The notes: generated from the letters alone by a model not told the origin. A DNA stretch of 64,000 nt from Hofstenia miamia (GCA_900660155.1 CABFPE010000448.1:394971-458970), one strand, 5' to 3'. Positions 11,901 through 25,957 are shown, counted from the stretch's first letter. A program made the numbers and translations.

Positions 11901-12125
11901 CAGGGGCGTACGCAGGATTTTCTGACGGGGGACATCATCATCTTTAGCCCCGCGAAAATTTTTTAAAATATTGAGAAGATAAACCCTAAAAATGCATTTC
12001 ACGATCCTAGATTTTAAATTTTTCAATTTTTTAAGAAAAATTTTTTGATTTATCCAGTCAAAATCATATTTGGAAACCTGACGGGGGACATTCCACCATG
12101 TCCCCCCTCCCTGCGTATCCCACTG
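11901..12125. mobile_element. hAT-type MITE with perfect 8-bp target duplication
   Basis: A 225-bp element starting CAGGGGCGTACGCAGG and ending CCTGCGTATCCCACTG, its near-exact inverted complement, with inner inverted blocks GACGGGGGACAT / ATGTCCCCCC and a direct recurrence of the former. It is flanked on both sides by the identical 8-mer CTTCAGAA (11893-11900 and 12126-12133). The TIR type and the 8-bp duplication are diagnostic of hAT mobilisation. No coding capacity; insertion looks fairly recent. Confidence 0.85.
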
Positions 12126-15100
12126 CTTCAGAAGTAGCAGAAGTAGAAAATAGAACTCTAAGTAAAAACTCATAATTAAAATGACTGATTGGGATTTATG
12201 CTATTTGTACGAGCATAGTTTCGGCTTTGGCATTGCTAAAGATGCGTGCATTTAGGCAATAACCAAGGGTTTACTCGAGGGAGGAATCTCAGAAGAGGCT
12301 CAGTCGATTGGAGCCGCAGCTCCCTTGCTAAAGCTGTATTACGGTTAATTGGGTTGGAATTTAGTAGTTCAGAAATTAAATTAGGTCAAAATATATTATA
12401 TAAATACGGTACTCAAATTTAGTGCTCTCTTGTTAATTATTTAGTAGTACACCCCTAGAAATACGGTTATTCTTTGAGGAACATTTGAAAATCCACTCTT
12501 TACTTCAATGTTTCATGTAAAAAAAACAAAAATTTTAAAATATAGAATCAAATAGAATAATCAGCATATATGTATTTTATATTTTTTTTGCCGAAACAAA
12601 TTTTTTTAGAAAAAAATAGAATTTGAACGCCTTTAGATAAAAAACAATATAAATTTCCCTAATCCCACATACTAAATTTGTAAATATATATATAGACAAT
12701 GCGCGATTTTACGCCTTTGAAATGTATCTCATCATGAAGTGTACATGTACATAAGCTACTTAGGTAGTTTTATCTTACATATCAACAAAATATATCATGA
12801 GGAATTGCATCCTTTAGTTAATGAATTTAAATGCATATGTATTATGATTGTGACTTTTAAGATGCCAGATTTTGACAAACTTCTATTTTAAGGGTATCGA
12901 TCATCTATAAGCTTTAACCATTTATGCTTTTTGCTCCAGTTGACGTTGAAAGGCTTTTCCAAACTGTTGATTTACATATATTACCATCGACAAGCTTGCT
13001 TATTAAATATAACTCCCGCTTGTAAAGCACGATGCAATCGTTCATATTTTTTAATAAAACTATAACTTGAATATAGTTTTTGACGGATGCATTATTTATG
13101 TTGAACATCTGCATTCTACATACATATAAAGTCGGAAGGAAGCAGAAATTGAGCAGCAAAAAGTAATGATCTTAACACCGAAATTATCCATTATCGGCAC
13201 CGAAAATGTCAAAGAAATTGTCGAATTTTTTGGGACTTGTTTATGATATATAGTCATTAACCAAATAAAATGTGTGCTTGTGTAGAAATAAACCATGTCC
13301 ACAATTTTATTGCTAAGTCTATAGTCTATCAGTGAGAAAACGATATAAAACTGAAGAATCATATCCAAATGTTCATGAATCCCATTCCCTAAAAGATACG
13401 AATAATAGTCTACTCTTACTGCAAGAGCTACTCGATTATATAAATCATACAATACCACGTGATTATAATAGTGAGTTTATTGTAGTTCATATTTACTATA
13501 GTACTTCGATAGCATAAGAATGTAAACTAAAAAACAGAATTTTATTATATTCAGTGCGCTCGTTCACAAATTTAGTTCCTAAAGTGTAATTGTCATGATT
13601 TAAAATCAATGCTATTTGCTGATGTGTTTCGATCTAAATTATAGACTGATAGCTTACTCCAACAAAACCTATATTTTAGGTAAATGCAATTGCAAGGCTT
13701 TTCATGTATAATATCTGTAGTTCATCGAGAAATATGCCGAATTTTGGAATAGGAAATTAGTTGAGTGCAGCAATAATTTCGTGGCAAAACGTCGCACTTT
13801 CAAGGTTTCAATTCAAAACCTCTGTTCGTTAATTTCCGGTGCAGATCAGCATAATTCACAGGAAATTAATTGTTGAATTTTAATTTTACAGACAATTAGG
13901 AACTTCAACCGATAATGAGCAGAGAACTCTGCAGACTCCCGAAATTTAACTCCAAATAAAAAATTCAAATTAAGTTTTCTACCATGCGGAGATTGATAGT
14001 GGGAAAACACAAATATTAATTTTAATCACAATTTTTGTAGCAGTGAAAAATTTATTGAACATAATTAAAAGTAAATTTTTACAGGATTGAATTGGAATGG
14101 GATAGGAATACAATTTTTTATTGAGAAAGACAAATTTCAATTCTTCCGGAAAGTATGAATGTCTCTACACCAATAATTGTAAAATATCTAAAAAGAAAAC
14201 AATAGGAAAACATTAAAAAGGAGACAAACAATTTAATAGTACAACAAGGCAAAATTGTATCTTCACAAAACAAGATGATTTCATCCTACCAACATTGATT
14301 CGGGAGTAGTACACATTTAGAGAATTTTTCACTGTTTAGAGGTGTGAGGGCATTGTATGGCCTATGGAGTGAGGGATAAGTTTGCTGTGACCAATGTGAT
14401 TTCAATGTCTTCATTACTGTTCATGACGACACTAGGTCTTACTTCAAATTTTAAAAAGAGTTTTAAAAAATATTTTTAGTAATAAAATATCGTTTCTGCC
14501 TTCATCAAATTCAACATTTTTGTGCAATTACGAACGCGAGTGCTCAAATAAAGTTGGAATGGTTTACAGTTAATCAATCACTGCTTATTATCTAGTCTTA
14601 CACATGGATATCTGACTATTGGGAAAGATGCTAATTAGATTTTGTCATATTTACGACATAATTTGTAAACAAGGCGGCTATGAAATTATTAACGCCTGGT
14701 GCGGTATTGCAGGAATCATAATTAAATTACTCGTCAATTAATGTCCAAGAGACAAGCATTGTAATCGATAAATTCCATACTGCTTAACAGCTAACATCTA
14801 GAAACAAAAGAGTTCGTAGTGGACCAAGAGCGAATGTTTTCCTTTGTGTGAAGTGTATATGGTTAAAGGTTAATGGTTAAAAAACACGTTCAACTATTTG
14901 ATTTTGATCCAAATACTGGCTAAGGCTTTCAGTGTTTCATGAGAACTTCACATGCAGAAAACTTGTATTTGAATCATATTGTATTTTTTATGGAAGTACT
15001 TAGAGAAGGTTAACATCGCAATTTAATCTTTTTCGTTAGCATCATATATCTAAACGTAGAATGTAGAATAATCACGACATTTGTACATTTCAATTTGTGA

Positions 15101-15355
15101 AATTCTGTCTGACATTTAGATAATTGTGTCAATGCAGTTAAAATTCATATGGTAACCGTATGTTGATAAGTAGACAATCTTGAAGAACTAGATTCGATGA
15201 GAAAACATCGTTTTAATCACAAGTCACTATCAACTGCTAAAAAATCACTTAAATGACTAGGCTCTGGACTGTGTATACATTATGCACATATTCACATATT
15301 TAATAGAAAATATATAAATACTTTTATAACACATATATATATAAAATAAATACTT

Positions 15356-15358
<3 letters not shown>

Positions 15359-15402
<44 letters not shown>
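15359..15402. repeat. (TA)n microsatellite
   Basis: About 44 bases of TA preceded by two short imperfect copies of an ATAAATACTTTTATAA block. Confidence 0.9.
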
Positions 15403-15406
<4 letters not shown>

Positions 15407-15577
15407 CCCGCTTTTTGCAATGGAAAATGCAAAAAGGTTACATTTGGCAGGAAACCGTCCAAATTTCTAAGGCATTTAGCGGGAATCGCACTTATTTCCC
15501 AAAATAGCTATTTTTTGGCCATTACTCCCGCAGCATTCAATCGAACTTAAATAGATTTAGAATGCAGGTAGGTAGTA

Positions 15578-16220
15578 GGGGCGACCGGGACAAATTGATA
15601 CCAATTTTCTTTTTAAGGCATGCCATAAAAGAAAAGAATCTTGAAAAAAATATCAATAGATTATTAGGACTATTGGACAATTCTAAAAGTGGGTCCGGGA
15701 ATCACTGAGCGGCATGTTATCATCACTTGGCGTTACAGTCGGATTAAATGCTTTACACAAAAAGTATCAACTTGCCCCCAGTACGGGGCAAGTTGATACT
15801 ATGTAGATACCAGCTCACAATTGGTAACAAAAAAGTTAATTAGTGGATTAAATTAAATTAATTTAACGAAAAAATTAAGTAGTTGTATTATAGAACAAAT
15901 GCACAAAAAGACCAAGTCAATTAGATAAAAAGGTCTTCAAAAATGTGACAAATATAAAAATTTCAATCGTTCACACATTCTACATGGGGTTTTACACAAC
16001 AATATATATTTAGGCAAATCATGTACAGTTAGCGTATATTGACACAAATATTGCTCTATGCAAAAATAAATAATGCTATTTATATTACAACACGTATACT
16101 GTGATAAAATTACTTCGCGTTTGTGTGTTTCTAAACGGCGACAATTGAATAAATTTGCTATTTTTCTTAATAAACGCATGGTATCAACTTACCCCTGCTA
16201 TCAGCTTACGCCGTTCTCCC
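15578..16220. mobile_element. Candidate MITE with GGGGCAAGTTGATAC-type ends and inner hairpin
   Basis: The left edge, GGGGCGACCGGGACAAATTG, and the reversed right edge, GGGAGAACGGCGTAAGCTG, both followed by ATA-containing sequence, form a diverged roughly 25-bp inverted repeat. The related motif GTATCAACTTACCCC lies just inside the right edge. The interior has a 16-bp perfect hairpin (15763-15800). No ORF and no resolved target duplication; superfamily unknown. Confidence 0.45.
15763..15800. repeat. Perfect 16-bp hairpin
   Basis: AGTATCAACTTGCCCC, a 6-base loop (CAGTAC), then the exact inverted complement. The arm matches motifs near both ends of the surrounding candidate MITE, so it may be an internal copy of the terminal binding site. 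Confidence 0.85.
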
Positions 16221-16308
16221 ACATACAGAGACACTACCCTTCAAAATTTCAAGGATTTATGTTTGAAAACGCGATCATGCGGAAGATTTTACTAAATATT
16301 TAGCGGGA

Positions 16309-16546
16309 GATATATATATATATANNNNNNNNNNNNNNNNNNNNNNNNNNNNNNNNNNNNNNNNNNNNNNNNNNNNNNNNNNNNNNNNNNNNNNNNNNNN
16401 NNNNNNNNNNNNNNNNNNNNNNNNNNNNNNNNNNNNNNNNNNNNNNNNNNNNNNNNNNNNNNNNNNNNNNNNNNNNNNNNNNNNNNNNNNNNNNNNNNNN
16501 NNNNNNNNNNNNNNNNNNNNNNNNNNNNNNNNNNNNNNNNNNNNNN

Positions 16547-16577
<31 letters not shown>
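16309..16577. repeat. (TA)n array interrupted by a 222-N gap
   Basis: TA repeats run into Ns at 16325-16546 and resume after them; the array size is unknown. Isoleucine-tyrosine frames across it are meaningless. Confidence 0.95.
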
Positions 16578-16579
<2 letters not shown>

Positions 16580-17732
16580 GCATTGACTACAAATTAAGGT
16601 GCAAATGTGAAGGTGAAAGTTTAGGGACATAGAGCCCTCTGAGATTTTTCGTAGCAAGTGGTGCGCATATATGCAGATTATTATACGTTTTGGATAATTT
16701 TTTTCCACCCAGATCCGGGTATAGAGGAGATCCGTCAGAAGAGATAATATCACATTAAATTTCTATGGGTGGATGGTCCCATGATAGAGATAGTGCAAAA
16801 AGAAGGTTTTGTTCTACTTATACTTAAATAATCTTAAACGTGCTTATGAATATTCTGAAATCTATTTATATTTGAAATTGTTCAATCGGAATGTCAAACA
16901 TTAAAAATCAGTTCCAATTATTAAGGACATGCTAAAAACTGGCACGAGACGAACACCAAAGCCAGATATCCTCAAAATTGATATATCAGTAAGATTTTGT
17001 TGGACCACCTGATTTATTGTACTTATTGATAATCAATTTAGTTCATTTCTCGGAGAGTTTCCAAAGCGTTGATGATTTATTGCGTTTATTTTAAGTAACG
17101 CAACGACCTCGTTTACAATAATTGATTTACCAACTTAATGCTAGCGGTGGTTATAAAATTATTGAATCAACATATCTGATCTTGGGGGAGTTTAAACAAA
17201 GATAGTCATGACAGATACGCGTATTTTGACCGAAGACATCTGACTGCATTGCACTTGAGTGTGAACGGTTCTTTTGAGGAAAATAGCTATAAACATATTT
17301 GTATTCGATTAAATTAGCGATCATGGGTAAACAAGAATGACGGTAAATTACGCAACATCTATAAATACATGTAATTTAAGAAAATGCATGTATTTCTAGA
17401 ATTTATAAATTTTGCTTTTTGAATATTTATTTTTAATAAAATAACCATAATTCCATGGTGTTGGCGCCATAGCCCTGCGCGGTGCAGTGCATAAGAACGC
17501 GATGTCGGTCAGTAGTGGTGTAAATTTTTCACTTGCAGTGCGTACGATGTGGGATGAATTCTCTGTCCTATAATTAAACATTGAAAAACTTTTAAACTTG
17601 TATAAATGAAAACAATTTCACTATTTTTTATTGAAAATTCCAATTTTTTAAAATATAAAATTTTCACTGTTCCTATAGCTCCGGTGATCAGGAGAAACAA
17701 CTAATCCCAACTGTTTCTCTTTGCGTAGATAG

Positions 17733-17912
17733 ACCACCCAAATCCATTGAGGTGCGCCTTGAGCAAAGTCAGACTTAGAAAGTAAATGAAGGAGACGACA
17801 CTCTTCTACCTTATGTTGCTTTCTTTATTAGTTCATGAGTTACAAGCGCTTAAATTTATTTCAAGAAACTATAAAAAATATAAAAAATTCCTAGGTAGTT
17901 TAAGGTTAAGAT
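17733..17912 (+). repeat. Interspersed repeat family A, copy 3
   Basis: Forward copy starting CACCCAAATCCATTGAGG, with GAGTTACAAGCGCTTAAA in the middle and AGTTTAAGGTTAAG at the end; the last block also closes the copy at 63588. Confidence 0.6.
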
Positions 17913-18502
17913 GCGGTCATGTGAACATCTTTTTGTGCATCAAATGAACGGTGGGAATTTAACAAAACACCTATTGACGTAGAATATAAAATATAATATT
18001 CCTCAAATAAATAGAATTATCATGATAAACATCATTATTTTTTCTGTAGTGCATTGCCTTCAGAAGGTGATACACGGTTTAACTTGTGTGTCATGCTCTT
18101 CACCATGCATTGGTACAACCCGCGTTAATCAAGTCTGCCAACATCTCTATAACTTTTCTAAAGTTTCAAATATATTATATAAGAACTAAATTTTAGTGAT
18201 GTTTTAGGCGAATAAGCGTGTTTTCGACATTTGCCGGAAAGTGAGATTTCTCCACTGACATATTCCCAAAAGAAATTCAATTGGTTATAGAATTCCACGT
18301 TTCAATGCACAGAGGAATAATTATTTTACCCACGCTTCGTCAATTGAATAATTTTACATAGCAAAAACAATGATCAAAACTACTTATCTTACATCCAACA
18401 AAAATATAGTTCTAGAACTCAAACATCAACCAGTCTCTGTAATTCTTCAATTCTGAATTTTCAAAAACTGGTAAGTCGTTGTATATACAATGAGGTGTTC
18501 AA

Positions 18503-18522
18503 GCTCGGCTCGGCTCGGCTCG
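18503..18522. repeat. (GGCTC)4 minisatellite
   Basis: Four tandem copies of a GGCTC/GCTCG pentamer, GC-rich against an AT-rich background. Confidence 0.8.
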
Positions 18523-20279
18523 TTGACAAGTCTGCCGGATACTAATATCATATTGGTTGATGAAATTGCCGGCTGGTTACAATTATTGTTAGCTTTGCAT
18601 ATGAATATTTATATACTGAAACTCAGAATAAACATACTTATTGCATGTGCTCTTAAAATCGCATTTTGTGATATCATGAGAATAGAACTTACTACCTCCT
18701 GCCGAGGGAAGATGGTCCAAAAATCAATTACATTTGGCTGATAAAAAATGAACACTGAAAGAAGGATATTATAAAAATGAAATTTAGTCATGACAACTAA
18801 TCATCATTGATTACTCAAACTTTAAAAGAAAACAATGACAGTTGATGTTTTCAGCCAGCCTTGTTTTCTAAAAGACAAAATGAAATAATCCATTACAATA
18901 AGGTGGGCTAGTATCCAGAGAAATTTTCACCTAGCAACATTCTTGCTGAAGCATGATTTGGTGCGCCATGGTGATTAAAGGCAAAATGCAAAGTTTTGAA
19001 CTTCTTTTATATCCATAGGATGAGTTGTTATTCATCATTTCAATAGACATCAATGTTAATTTTGATGCTCTTTTCATTATAGACAATGCTCCTTGTTGTT
19101 GTATCATCAAAACTTTCTTGCCTAACCATTTGCTTCTCCACATCAGATTTCGTAAAATTGTGTGGTTAATCCTTTTAATTAAGGTTAAAGATCTTGCTGA
19201 TTATGAGCGTGCCCTTCGTAGTTTATACGCAATATCTTCTGTCTCTTCAAATCTTTGAGCAGTTATCCAGATCATATCAAGTGTAACATGCAATAGTCTT
19301 TTTAATATCTTAGCATTTGATTTGTTTGACAGATTACGTAGACTATAAATTCTTGTTGTGTAATACACGAAACTTTCATTGTTTGTTTCTGTGTTATGTA
19401 CTTACAGTAAATGTCATCTTCCCAGTCACCTGAAGAGATATGTCCTATTCAGGTTTGAATATATAAATACAAGAAACCTAATAAATGTCAATGAATACTA
19501 CCGTAGTAATAGCTATGGTTCTTTGAACCGAGGAAATATGCCGACGCATTGATTTCTTAATTCAATATTAAACACATAATTTGAAGATTTTGAAATAAAA
19601 TATGAGTTCTGGGCAAATTTAGCTTTCAAAGAAAATTATATGCATATATTCCGTTCGATAAACCAGTGGGAAGTTTCTTAACGATTAATTTGAGGTTTCG
19701 GGACAATTTGCATATTTGCGTGCTAATTCATGCAGTTTGTTTCCGAGTTTACAAGGCCTCGAGGTACACAAAACCAGTGGGGCATTTGATGTTTTCCAAA
19801 TAGTAATCCGCTAACGTCGACGAATAGGTGGCTAATGACAGATACTAAGTGAAACGCAGTTTCATCTTTATCATCTAGAAATTGTTAGTTAGGCTGAGGA
19901 GAATGGCAATAACGGAGGCCTCTCGTTTTTAGCAATTTTTGATGATGTAAAGGACTTTTTACTGATTATTTATTTTAAAGACTATAATATCATTTCTTTA
20001 GTTAAAGAATGGAAAATAGATACAAAGTTATAGTAAGTTTTCTAAGAAACAAAGCACATTCTAAATATGCGCAAAAATAAGTAAATCTACAATAGCTATG
20101 ATTACCTCCGCTAAATCCAAATAGTTTTAACTTGTTATAACCAGATTTGTAAATCGGCCATGTTTTCACGGTCCTGTTTTCAATCGCACAATTTGGCCCA
20201 GCTCGGACTGACTCGGCATTTTTCAAGCGATATTTGAGGAAAACAGGATTTTGTGTGACAATAAGATCTCATGGGATTT

Positions 20280-20358
20280 CCTAGGATCACCCAGTCCTGA
20301 GTCACGATTCTCGGAAAATATCCGGCCGCATGGACTGACCTGACCGATTTACAACTCT
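20280..20358 (-). repeat. GGGTC-rich dispersed repeat, copy 1
   Basis: Reversed, it starts CAGAGTTGTAAATCGGTCAGG and contains CGGCCGGATATTTTCCG. It shares the AGAGTTGxAAxCxGGTC start with copies at 48139 and 50588. A diverged remnant; no ends defined. Confidence 0.35.
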
Positions 20359-23019
20359 GAGCTGATCCCTTTACTTACAAGAAAGCCTCGGTGAATAAAT
20401 TCAGCTTAGATCAACTGAGAAATGGAATGAACTCTTGAATTGCTGTATATAGATTTGCGGTAACCGTGATCGAACAGTCAAACTGGCTAAATGTGTAATT
20501 AAAGTATCCATTTTCAAATAACGCAATTGAAATTTATGCTTGGATTAATAGAGGCAATAGCCAATTCTTAATAATTCTGTTAAAATTATAATCTTCGACT
20601 CAGTTAGCTCAGCGTTGCAAACACAGTTGTTCTGACGAAATAAATGTTAAAATTTAATTTAATGTAATCAAGACATAACGTTTAATTCAACGCGGTTACA
20701 AGATAAAATAATAAAAGATTAATTGCACAAAAAATCAATAGGCGCTAAGTGTACACACATAACATTCTCGAGACCTAATTTCACAAATCGGAAGCATAGT
20801 AAAAAATGCTTACTAAATTTAAAGAAATATAACTCATGACAGGAGATATATGCATATCGCATATTTTCTCTTCTGAAACCACACTCGAAAAGGGTTATTA
20901 TAAAAATCAATCATAATAGTGATACATTGAAAAGATTCTAATAAACTTTATAAGATATTAAATTTTTATGGTTAATTATGCATTGCAGTTAACAAGAACA
21001 AATCAAACAAATATAATTCAATATTTTCTACTGCAAAAAGAGGTCAGGTTTTATTAACTTGCAAACATTTAGTGAAGGTTGTCTATAAAGATGGAGTTTG
21101 TCTGAAGAGTGTCTTCTCTACATCAGGGCTATACTGTAGGCTAGGTTGTCCAAACCAGCCCTTGCATTGGGCCATAGTTCTTGCTAAATTTTTGGGATGA
21201 GTTTGGTTCGGATCAAATTATAAAAAACATATAAATGGGTAGGATCAAGTTCTTTTGAGCTTTTAATGCGTGTGACCCAACCAAAGGCTGTGTCAAAATA
21301 CGACACAACAACAGTTTCAATACTTCTACCAGTCTTTGTTTCATTAGCAATGTACATGAACAATTTTGAAAAGAAAGACATACAAAATGTATTAAAGGTC
21401 AAAAATAGATAAATAATATTTAAAACAAACGTTTCCATTGAGATTTAATAAAGTAACACCGTTTGTGTGACAAATAATATTCAACTCTCCTGCAAACGTA
21501 CAAACATGATATTTTCAATGAATCAATCATGACCCATATTGATTCGAAACATTGACCCAACCCGACCCAACCAAAAAATTGGCAATAATTGTCACCAAAC
21601 TCATTTACAACCTGATTGCCATTGTGTGTACTATTTATGGATTATTATTTTTTAAAACACTTGTGCTTAATATTCAAACGTGCTTATGTATAATTCTGAT
21701 GGAACAAAAACCTGTACAAGTTGGGAAATTGTAGTTGGCTCATATTTGGGTCACATTTAGCACAATCTTTGGTTATATTAAGAGCATTAATACTCAGGAC
21801 TTGTGTTGGGTCGTGTAAAAATTTATTCGTTGAACTCTGGATTGGGTTGAGCAACATATCCTGATCTATTTACAGTCCTGCTTTACATCACTGAAAGTAA
21901 ATAAATTTTCTCTCATAATATTAAGATCGTGATCTGAAAGCTGCGGAAATGGAATCGAAATTTGAAAGGCTATATTTTTCATGATATTGGCGGCAAATTA
22001 ATTACAGAGATAATCCTCTAAGGAAATGTATGCAACTTTGCTTAAGTAACGTTCACTTTACTTTGAGGTCGATTGAAGAATTGATAGTATTTTATAATTC
22101 ACAATGAATTGAAATTTCAACTAGTAGTCTGCATCAAATAATTCAACCCTAGAGTTGAATTAAACTTCAGTATTTCTAATAAAAAGAACTGGAATTTTAC
22201 CAATTCCTATTTGCACTAATGTTGTAAGCTGAAAAAAACCGTCAGAACAGTAAAATACTTTATAGAATATTTGTAACACTGCAAATTAAAACTATTGAAT
22301 TAGAGCTATAGTGATCTATGTACACTGAGGGAATTATATTTAAATGCGGAGTGTATGAATCAATGAACATAAGTTAATCATATGTCCAAATGTTGCATCA
22401 TATCAATGTTTGGAAAATATTCATCGTTCTATGAATATGGAGAAAAGGAGGCACATGGGATTTGGGCTTAATGTTGACATTAATTTGTAATAATTTTGGA
22501 CGAATTTTCAAGGAAGCTTTGTGATCTTCACAAGAGATACAAATCTCTTTCAAAAGCGTGCAGAGAACATCGATTGTCATTTCATTGCATGCTTTGCCTC
22601 TATAAAAACAACGGATAATCCGGATGCACACAATGAATCAAAGAAATCCTTAACTGAACATGCATATTATAGTGACAGTGAGAACATATAAAACAGAGTA
22701 ACATTAACATAATTTTTTCCCATAAACGTTGACAATGAACTTCATGCTAAATTTTTAGTCTTAAACACCAAATTATTTTACAGGCATAGCAATCAAATTT
22801 ACTAAGTGAATCAAGCATCGATTTGCAAATATAAATTTGAAATTTTTATGTACTCTGTCTTTAATCGCATTGGACCTAGATGGAACACATTACTATTTTT
22901 TCATACAGTTAAGAACTATATTAAGAAGGCCACGACGTTGCAAATGGGATCAGACAGTTTATTGGTCATTGGGTTGTTTCGAGAATTTAAAATTTACATG
23001 TGATAACGAGGTTCAAGAC

Positions 23020-23209
23020 CAGTGGCCCTCACCGGGGTCCATGTAACTTCACTTTAGGTCCACACACAAAAATAGCGAATTGGGGGTAAACGGTGGCATT
23101 TTGGCAATTGCTCTGCTAATTTATTAGTGATAGTTTTTGGGAGTAAGGGGTTCCAGCTAAAAAATTAAGAGGAAAGGGTTCCATGGATAAAAAAGTTTTA
23201 GAACCACAG
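23020..23209. mobile_element. Decayed hAT (Charlie-like) MITE
   Basis: Starts CAGTGGCCCTCACCGGGGTCC and ends GGGTTCCATGG...TTTTAGAACCACAG. This resembles the CAGTGGTTCTCAACC / GGTTGAGAACCACTG ends of hAT-Charlie-type elements. Flanking 8-mers TTCAAGAC and CTCTAGAA match at 5 of 8 positions around a TCTAGA-like core, a target preference known for this group. About 190 bp, non-coding, old. Confidence 0.55.
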
Positions 23210-23225
23210 CTCTAGAAGAAGATGT

Positions 23226-23305
23226 CAACGTGTCAAAATATCTGACCCATAACCCGACACAACAAGCCCTTTATAAGTGTTTACCCGCAACCTGACTCTT
23301 GACTC
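23226..23305 (-). repeat. GGGTC-rich dispersed repeat, copy 2
   Basis: Reversed, it reads GAGTCAAGAGTCAGGTTGCG ... GTCGGGTTATGGGTCAGATA. Similar GGGTTGGGTC-type words recur in 21520-21860. It resembles the copies at 48139 and 50588 but is diverged. Confidence 0.3.
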
Positions 23306-23972
23306 ACAGCATAATTGGTTTGATCGTTGGCGAAGGAACCATCTCACAACCAGTAGTTAATTTTTTATTAAACTTACTGATATTGCGTGTGTAAATGTAT
23401 CACTGCATAAGGGCAAAATAATAATTACTAGTTAAATTCAGGGAAACACTTTTGACAGTGATGGACGCGGAAATCCAAAATATATCAATTAAAAAAAGAT
23501 TGCTAAAATATGTAAGGAATTCTACGTCATTATATTAAAACGAATCAGGGATGGAAATGTAAAAATATGCTTTCAACAACAGAAGCTATCGAAAAACTTT
23601 TTAAAATCAAAAAAAGTTTAGAATATGTGATGTTAAGTTTTCAACAAAATTTCAAAGTAGTGTAGTCCCATCGTGATTTTCAAATCTTCACACAATATAA
23701 ATATAATAATCGTTTTGACTAGTGAATAGCGAATCACAATTCTAATATTTGTTATAGAATATTTACCAGGTCTTCGGAGCAAAATCTCAAAGCACACTTT
23801 GCTTTAAAAAAATTCGAATAAACCAATATTTGAAATGCTGTTCAAAATTTCATCTAAAACCCTAGCAATTCAAAAGTTTGCAATGTGTATAGCATAAGCA
23901 GAAACTTATGTACTTTTGAAATGAAATAGGTTTGCATACACTTAATTGAAACCATCCTACTGCATAGGTAAA

Positions 23973-24149
23973 CAGGAGCGTATCCAGAAATTTCTGATGG
24001 GGCAAAATCTCCACCGACAGATGCGTCCAAAACTGTGAAAATATCGTAAAATTTGTTCGTTAAAGTGCATTTTCTAACTTTAGTTTTTATTTTTAAAGTT
24101 TTTCATGAATTACTTTTTTCTTAAACCAAAAGTATTCATGCCTCCTCTG
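23973..24149. mobile_element. Decayed hAT-type MITE
   Basis: The left end, CAGGAGCGTATCCAGAAAT, is a recognisable variant of the hAT CAGGGGCGTAxCCAG end. The right end reversed reads CAGAGGAGGCATGAAT. Flanking 8-mers TAGGTAAA and TAAGTAAA differ at one position. 177 bp, non-coding. Confidence 0.6.
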
Positions 24150-25092
24150 TAAGTAAACATGAATTGTATTTATAATGAAGCAAATCATTTCCGAATCTTC
24201 TACTTAAAAGGTGTCAAGTTAATTTCATTTTATGTATATATACTATTACTATCCATTATAGCTGCACTATTCTAGATTCGATTGTTTTTGCTATTATTTA
24301 GATAAGAAATTCCTTTAAAATAGCAATACACAATAAACAAATTTAGTTTTTTCTCCCACTTTTAACTATTTACTTTCACTATTAATTTAATAACACATAT
24401 AAAAGCATTCGCCTTTATAATATTTGGTTTAACAAAATTTTTTTCTCACGCCTTCTGATTGTTCATAAGCGGCGTTTTTAACACTTGCTTATCAACACTT
24501 GCGTTTTATCATGTTTTCGCCGCTTGCGCTTATCAATAAACTGATGTGAATAGAAATTCACGTTGGTTTCTATTTTTATTTGAGAAATCTAAAGCATATA
24601 CGATTTTTAACGGTGTTGTGATACAGTTAAAACTTAAAATGGCATTGAAATCTAAAAATAGGATAAGGAAGATAAATAAAAAAGCGGCATGTTTGCCTAT
24701 GATTTTAAAATTTTATATTTATCAAAGGAGGTGAAGCAATCAATGCATGCAGGCAATAATTCCGTTTCCCGCACTCTATTCAAATTGAAAAGCGAAATAT
24801 AAGAAGTTCATTAAATATTAATTAATAATATATTTTGACGCCAATTTGCTAAATGCGAAACAAAAATTGAATTTCACAGCTACTCTATTCAAACGCCATT
24901 TAATTTTATTAAATCTGCCAACAACTATTCTTGTTAAATGACGTCAAAGAACAAAAACTAAAGTATACATATGTTGTCTGGTGTTTATTCTCCTTTTTTA
25001 AATGACATGAAGTAGTACAAAACTTAAGTTTAAAGCATAATGTATTTTATTTGCACGAACGCAACACACGGTCGACATAAACCTTGAAAAAC

Positions 25093-25093
<1 letters not shown>

Positions 25094-25127
<34 letters not shown>
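25094..25127. repeat. (TA)n microsatellite
   Basis: About 34 bases of TA in the receptor intron. Confidence 0.9.
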
Positions 25128-25129
<2 letters not shown>

Positions 25130-25957
25130 TGATGTGTGCATAATTATCACATGTTGTGTGGGGAATAAATATTCAGCGTGACAAAATTTAGAACTTTGCA
25201 TTTGATTCGAAAAAATTGGTCATTACATTATGTTTATTTATTAAAATGTCATGAGTTATTGATATAGACAACCTACATATAGCTTTTCAAAATATATTTT
25301 CTCAAATTTTATATAATTTATAAATATTGGTAAACTTTTAGGGTGTTCACTTCTACGGGTAGACTCTTTCAGTAAATCTGATTCATAGATGTGTAAGCTA
25401 AGCCTAGTCAAATAAACGTGGCAAAGTTGTGTTCGTATGTATAAGCCAATTAAAACTGCACATCGCTTTACTGTTTTTAAATAAATATAGGTATACTCTA
25501 TTGCGAAAACTACAGAAAATATAGTTTAACATTTTTTTATTTAGTCTCATGGGACTGAATGGTCCTGCATAACCCTAAATGGACGTACCCCAAGCAACAA
25601 AAAATATATCACTTATATATTTAGTACTGATATATAAAGAATAGGCTTACCACTTTTAACTGTGGTTGGGGTTACTATAGTAGTTGACAAACTGAACAGT
25701 GGGTAAAACCATTATCCGAGTCCGGATCTTTATCCGTAGAAGCGTGAGTACTGAGGCCGTTTTAATCAGAATGCTCTGGCGATCCCTGGCGCCCATGGAG
25801 CTGATCTGTGATGAGTCTGAAGCCGAAGGCCGAGCTACACTTTGACCAAAAAGACTACTAACGGTGATAACATAGTGAGCGCTTGCTGCAACCAAAAACC
25901 ACTGTGACACAGCAAAGCTGCCTCGCTGGCACAACAAACGTTGGTTCTTGACCTATC

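Noticed and set aside
16275-16753. Open readings of Ile-Tyr repeats across the gap
   Set aside because: They translate (TA)n and Ns; no coding meaning. The same applies at 32337-32688, 24998-25201 and 27534-27872.
17396-17581. GC-rich minus-strand reading after an acceptor-like AATTATAG
   Set aside because: No acceptable donor follows and the peptide matches nothing known; not included as a receptor exon.
18931-19258. Readings on both strands (IIDNAPCCC-like text on plus resembles a DDE 'DNAPxH' box)
   Set aside because: The neighbouring blocks expected in Tigger/Jerky-type transposases are missing, so the resemblance is too thin.
25656-25937. 93-residue minus-strand reading in a GC-richer patch next to the iterated MITE
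   Set aside because: No family recognised and no convincing splice sites; the GC content may come from an old repeat.
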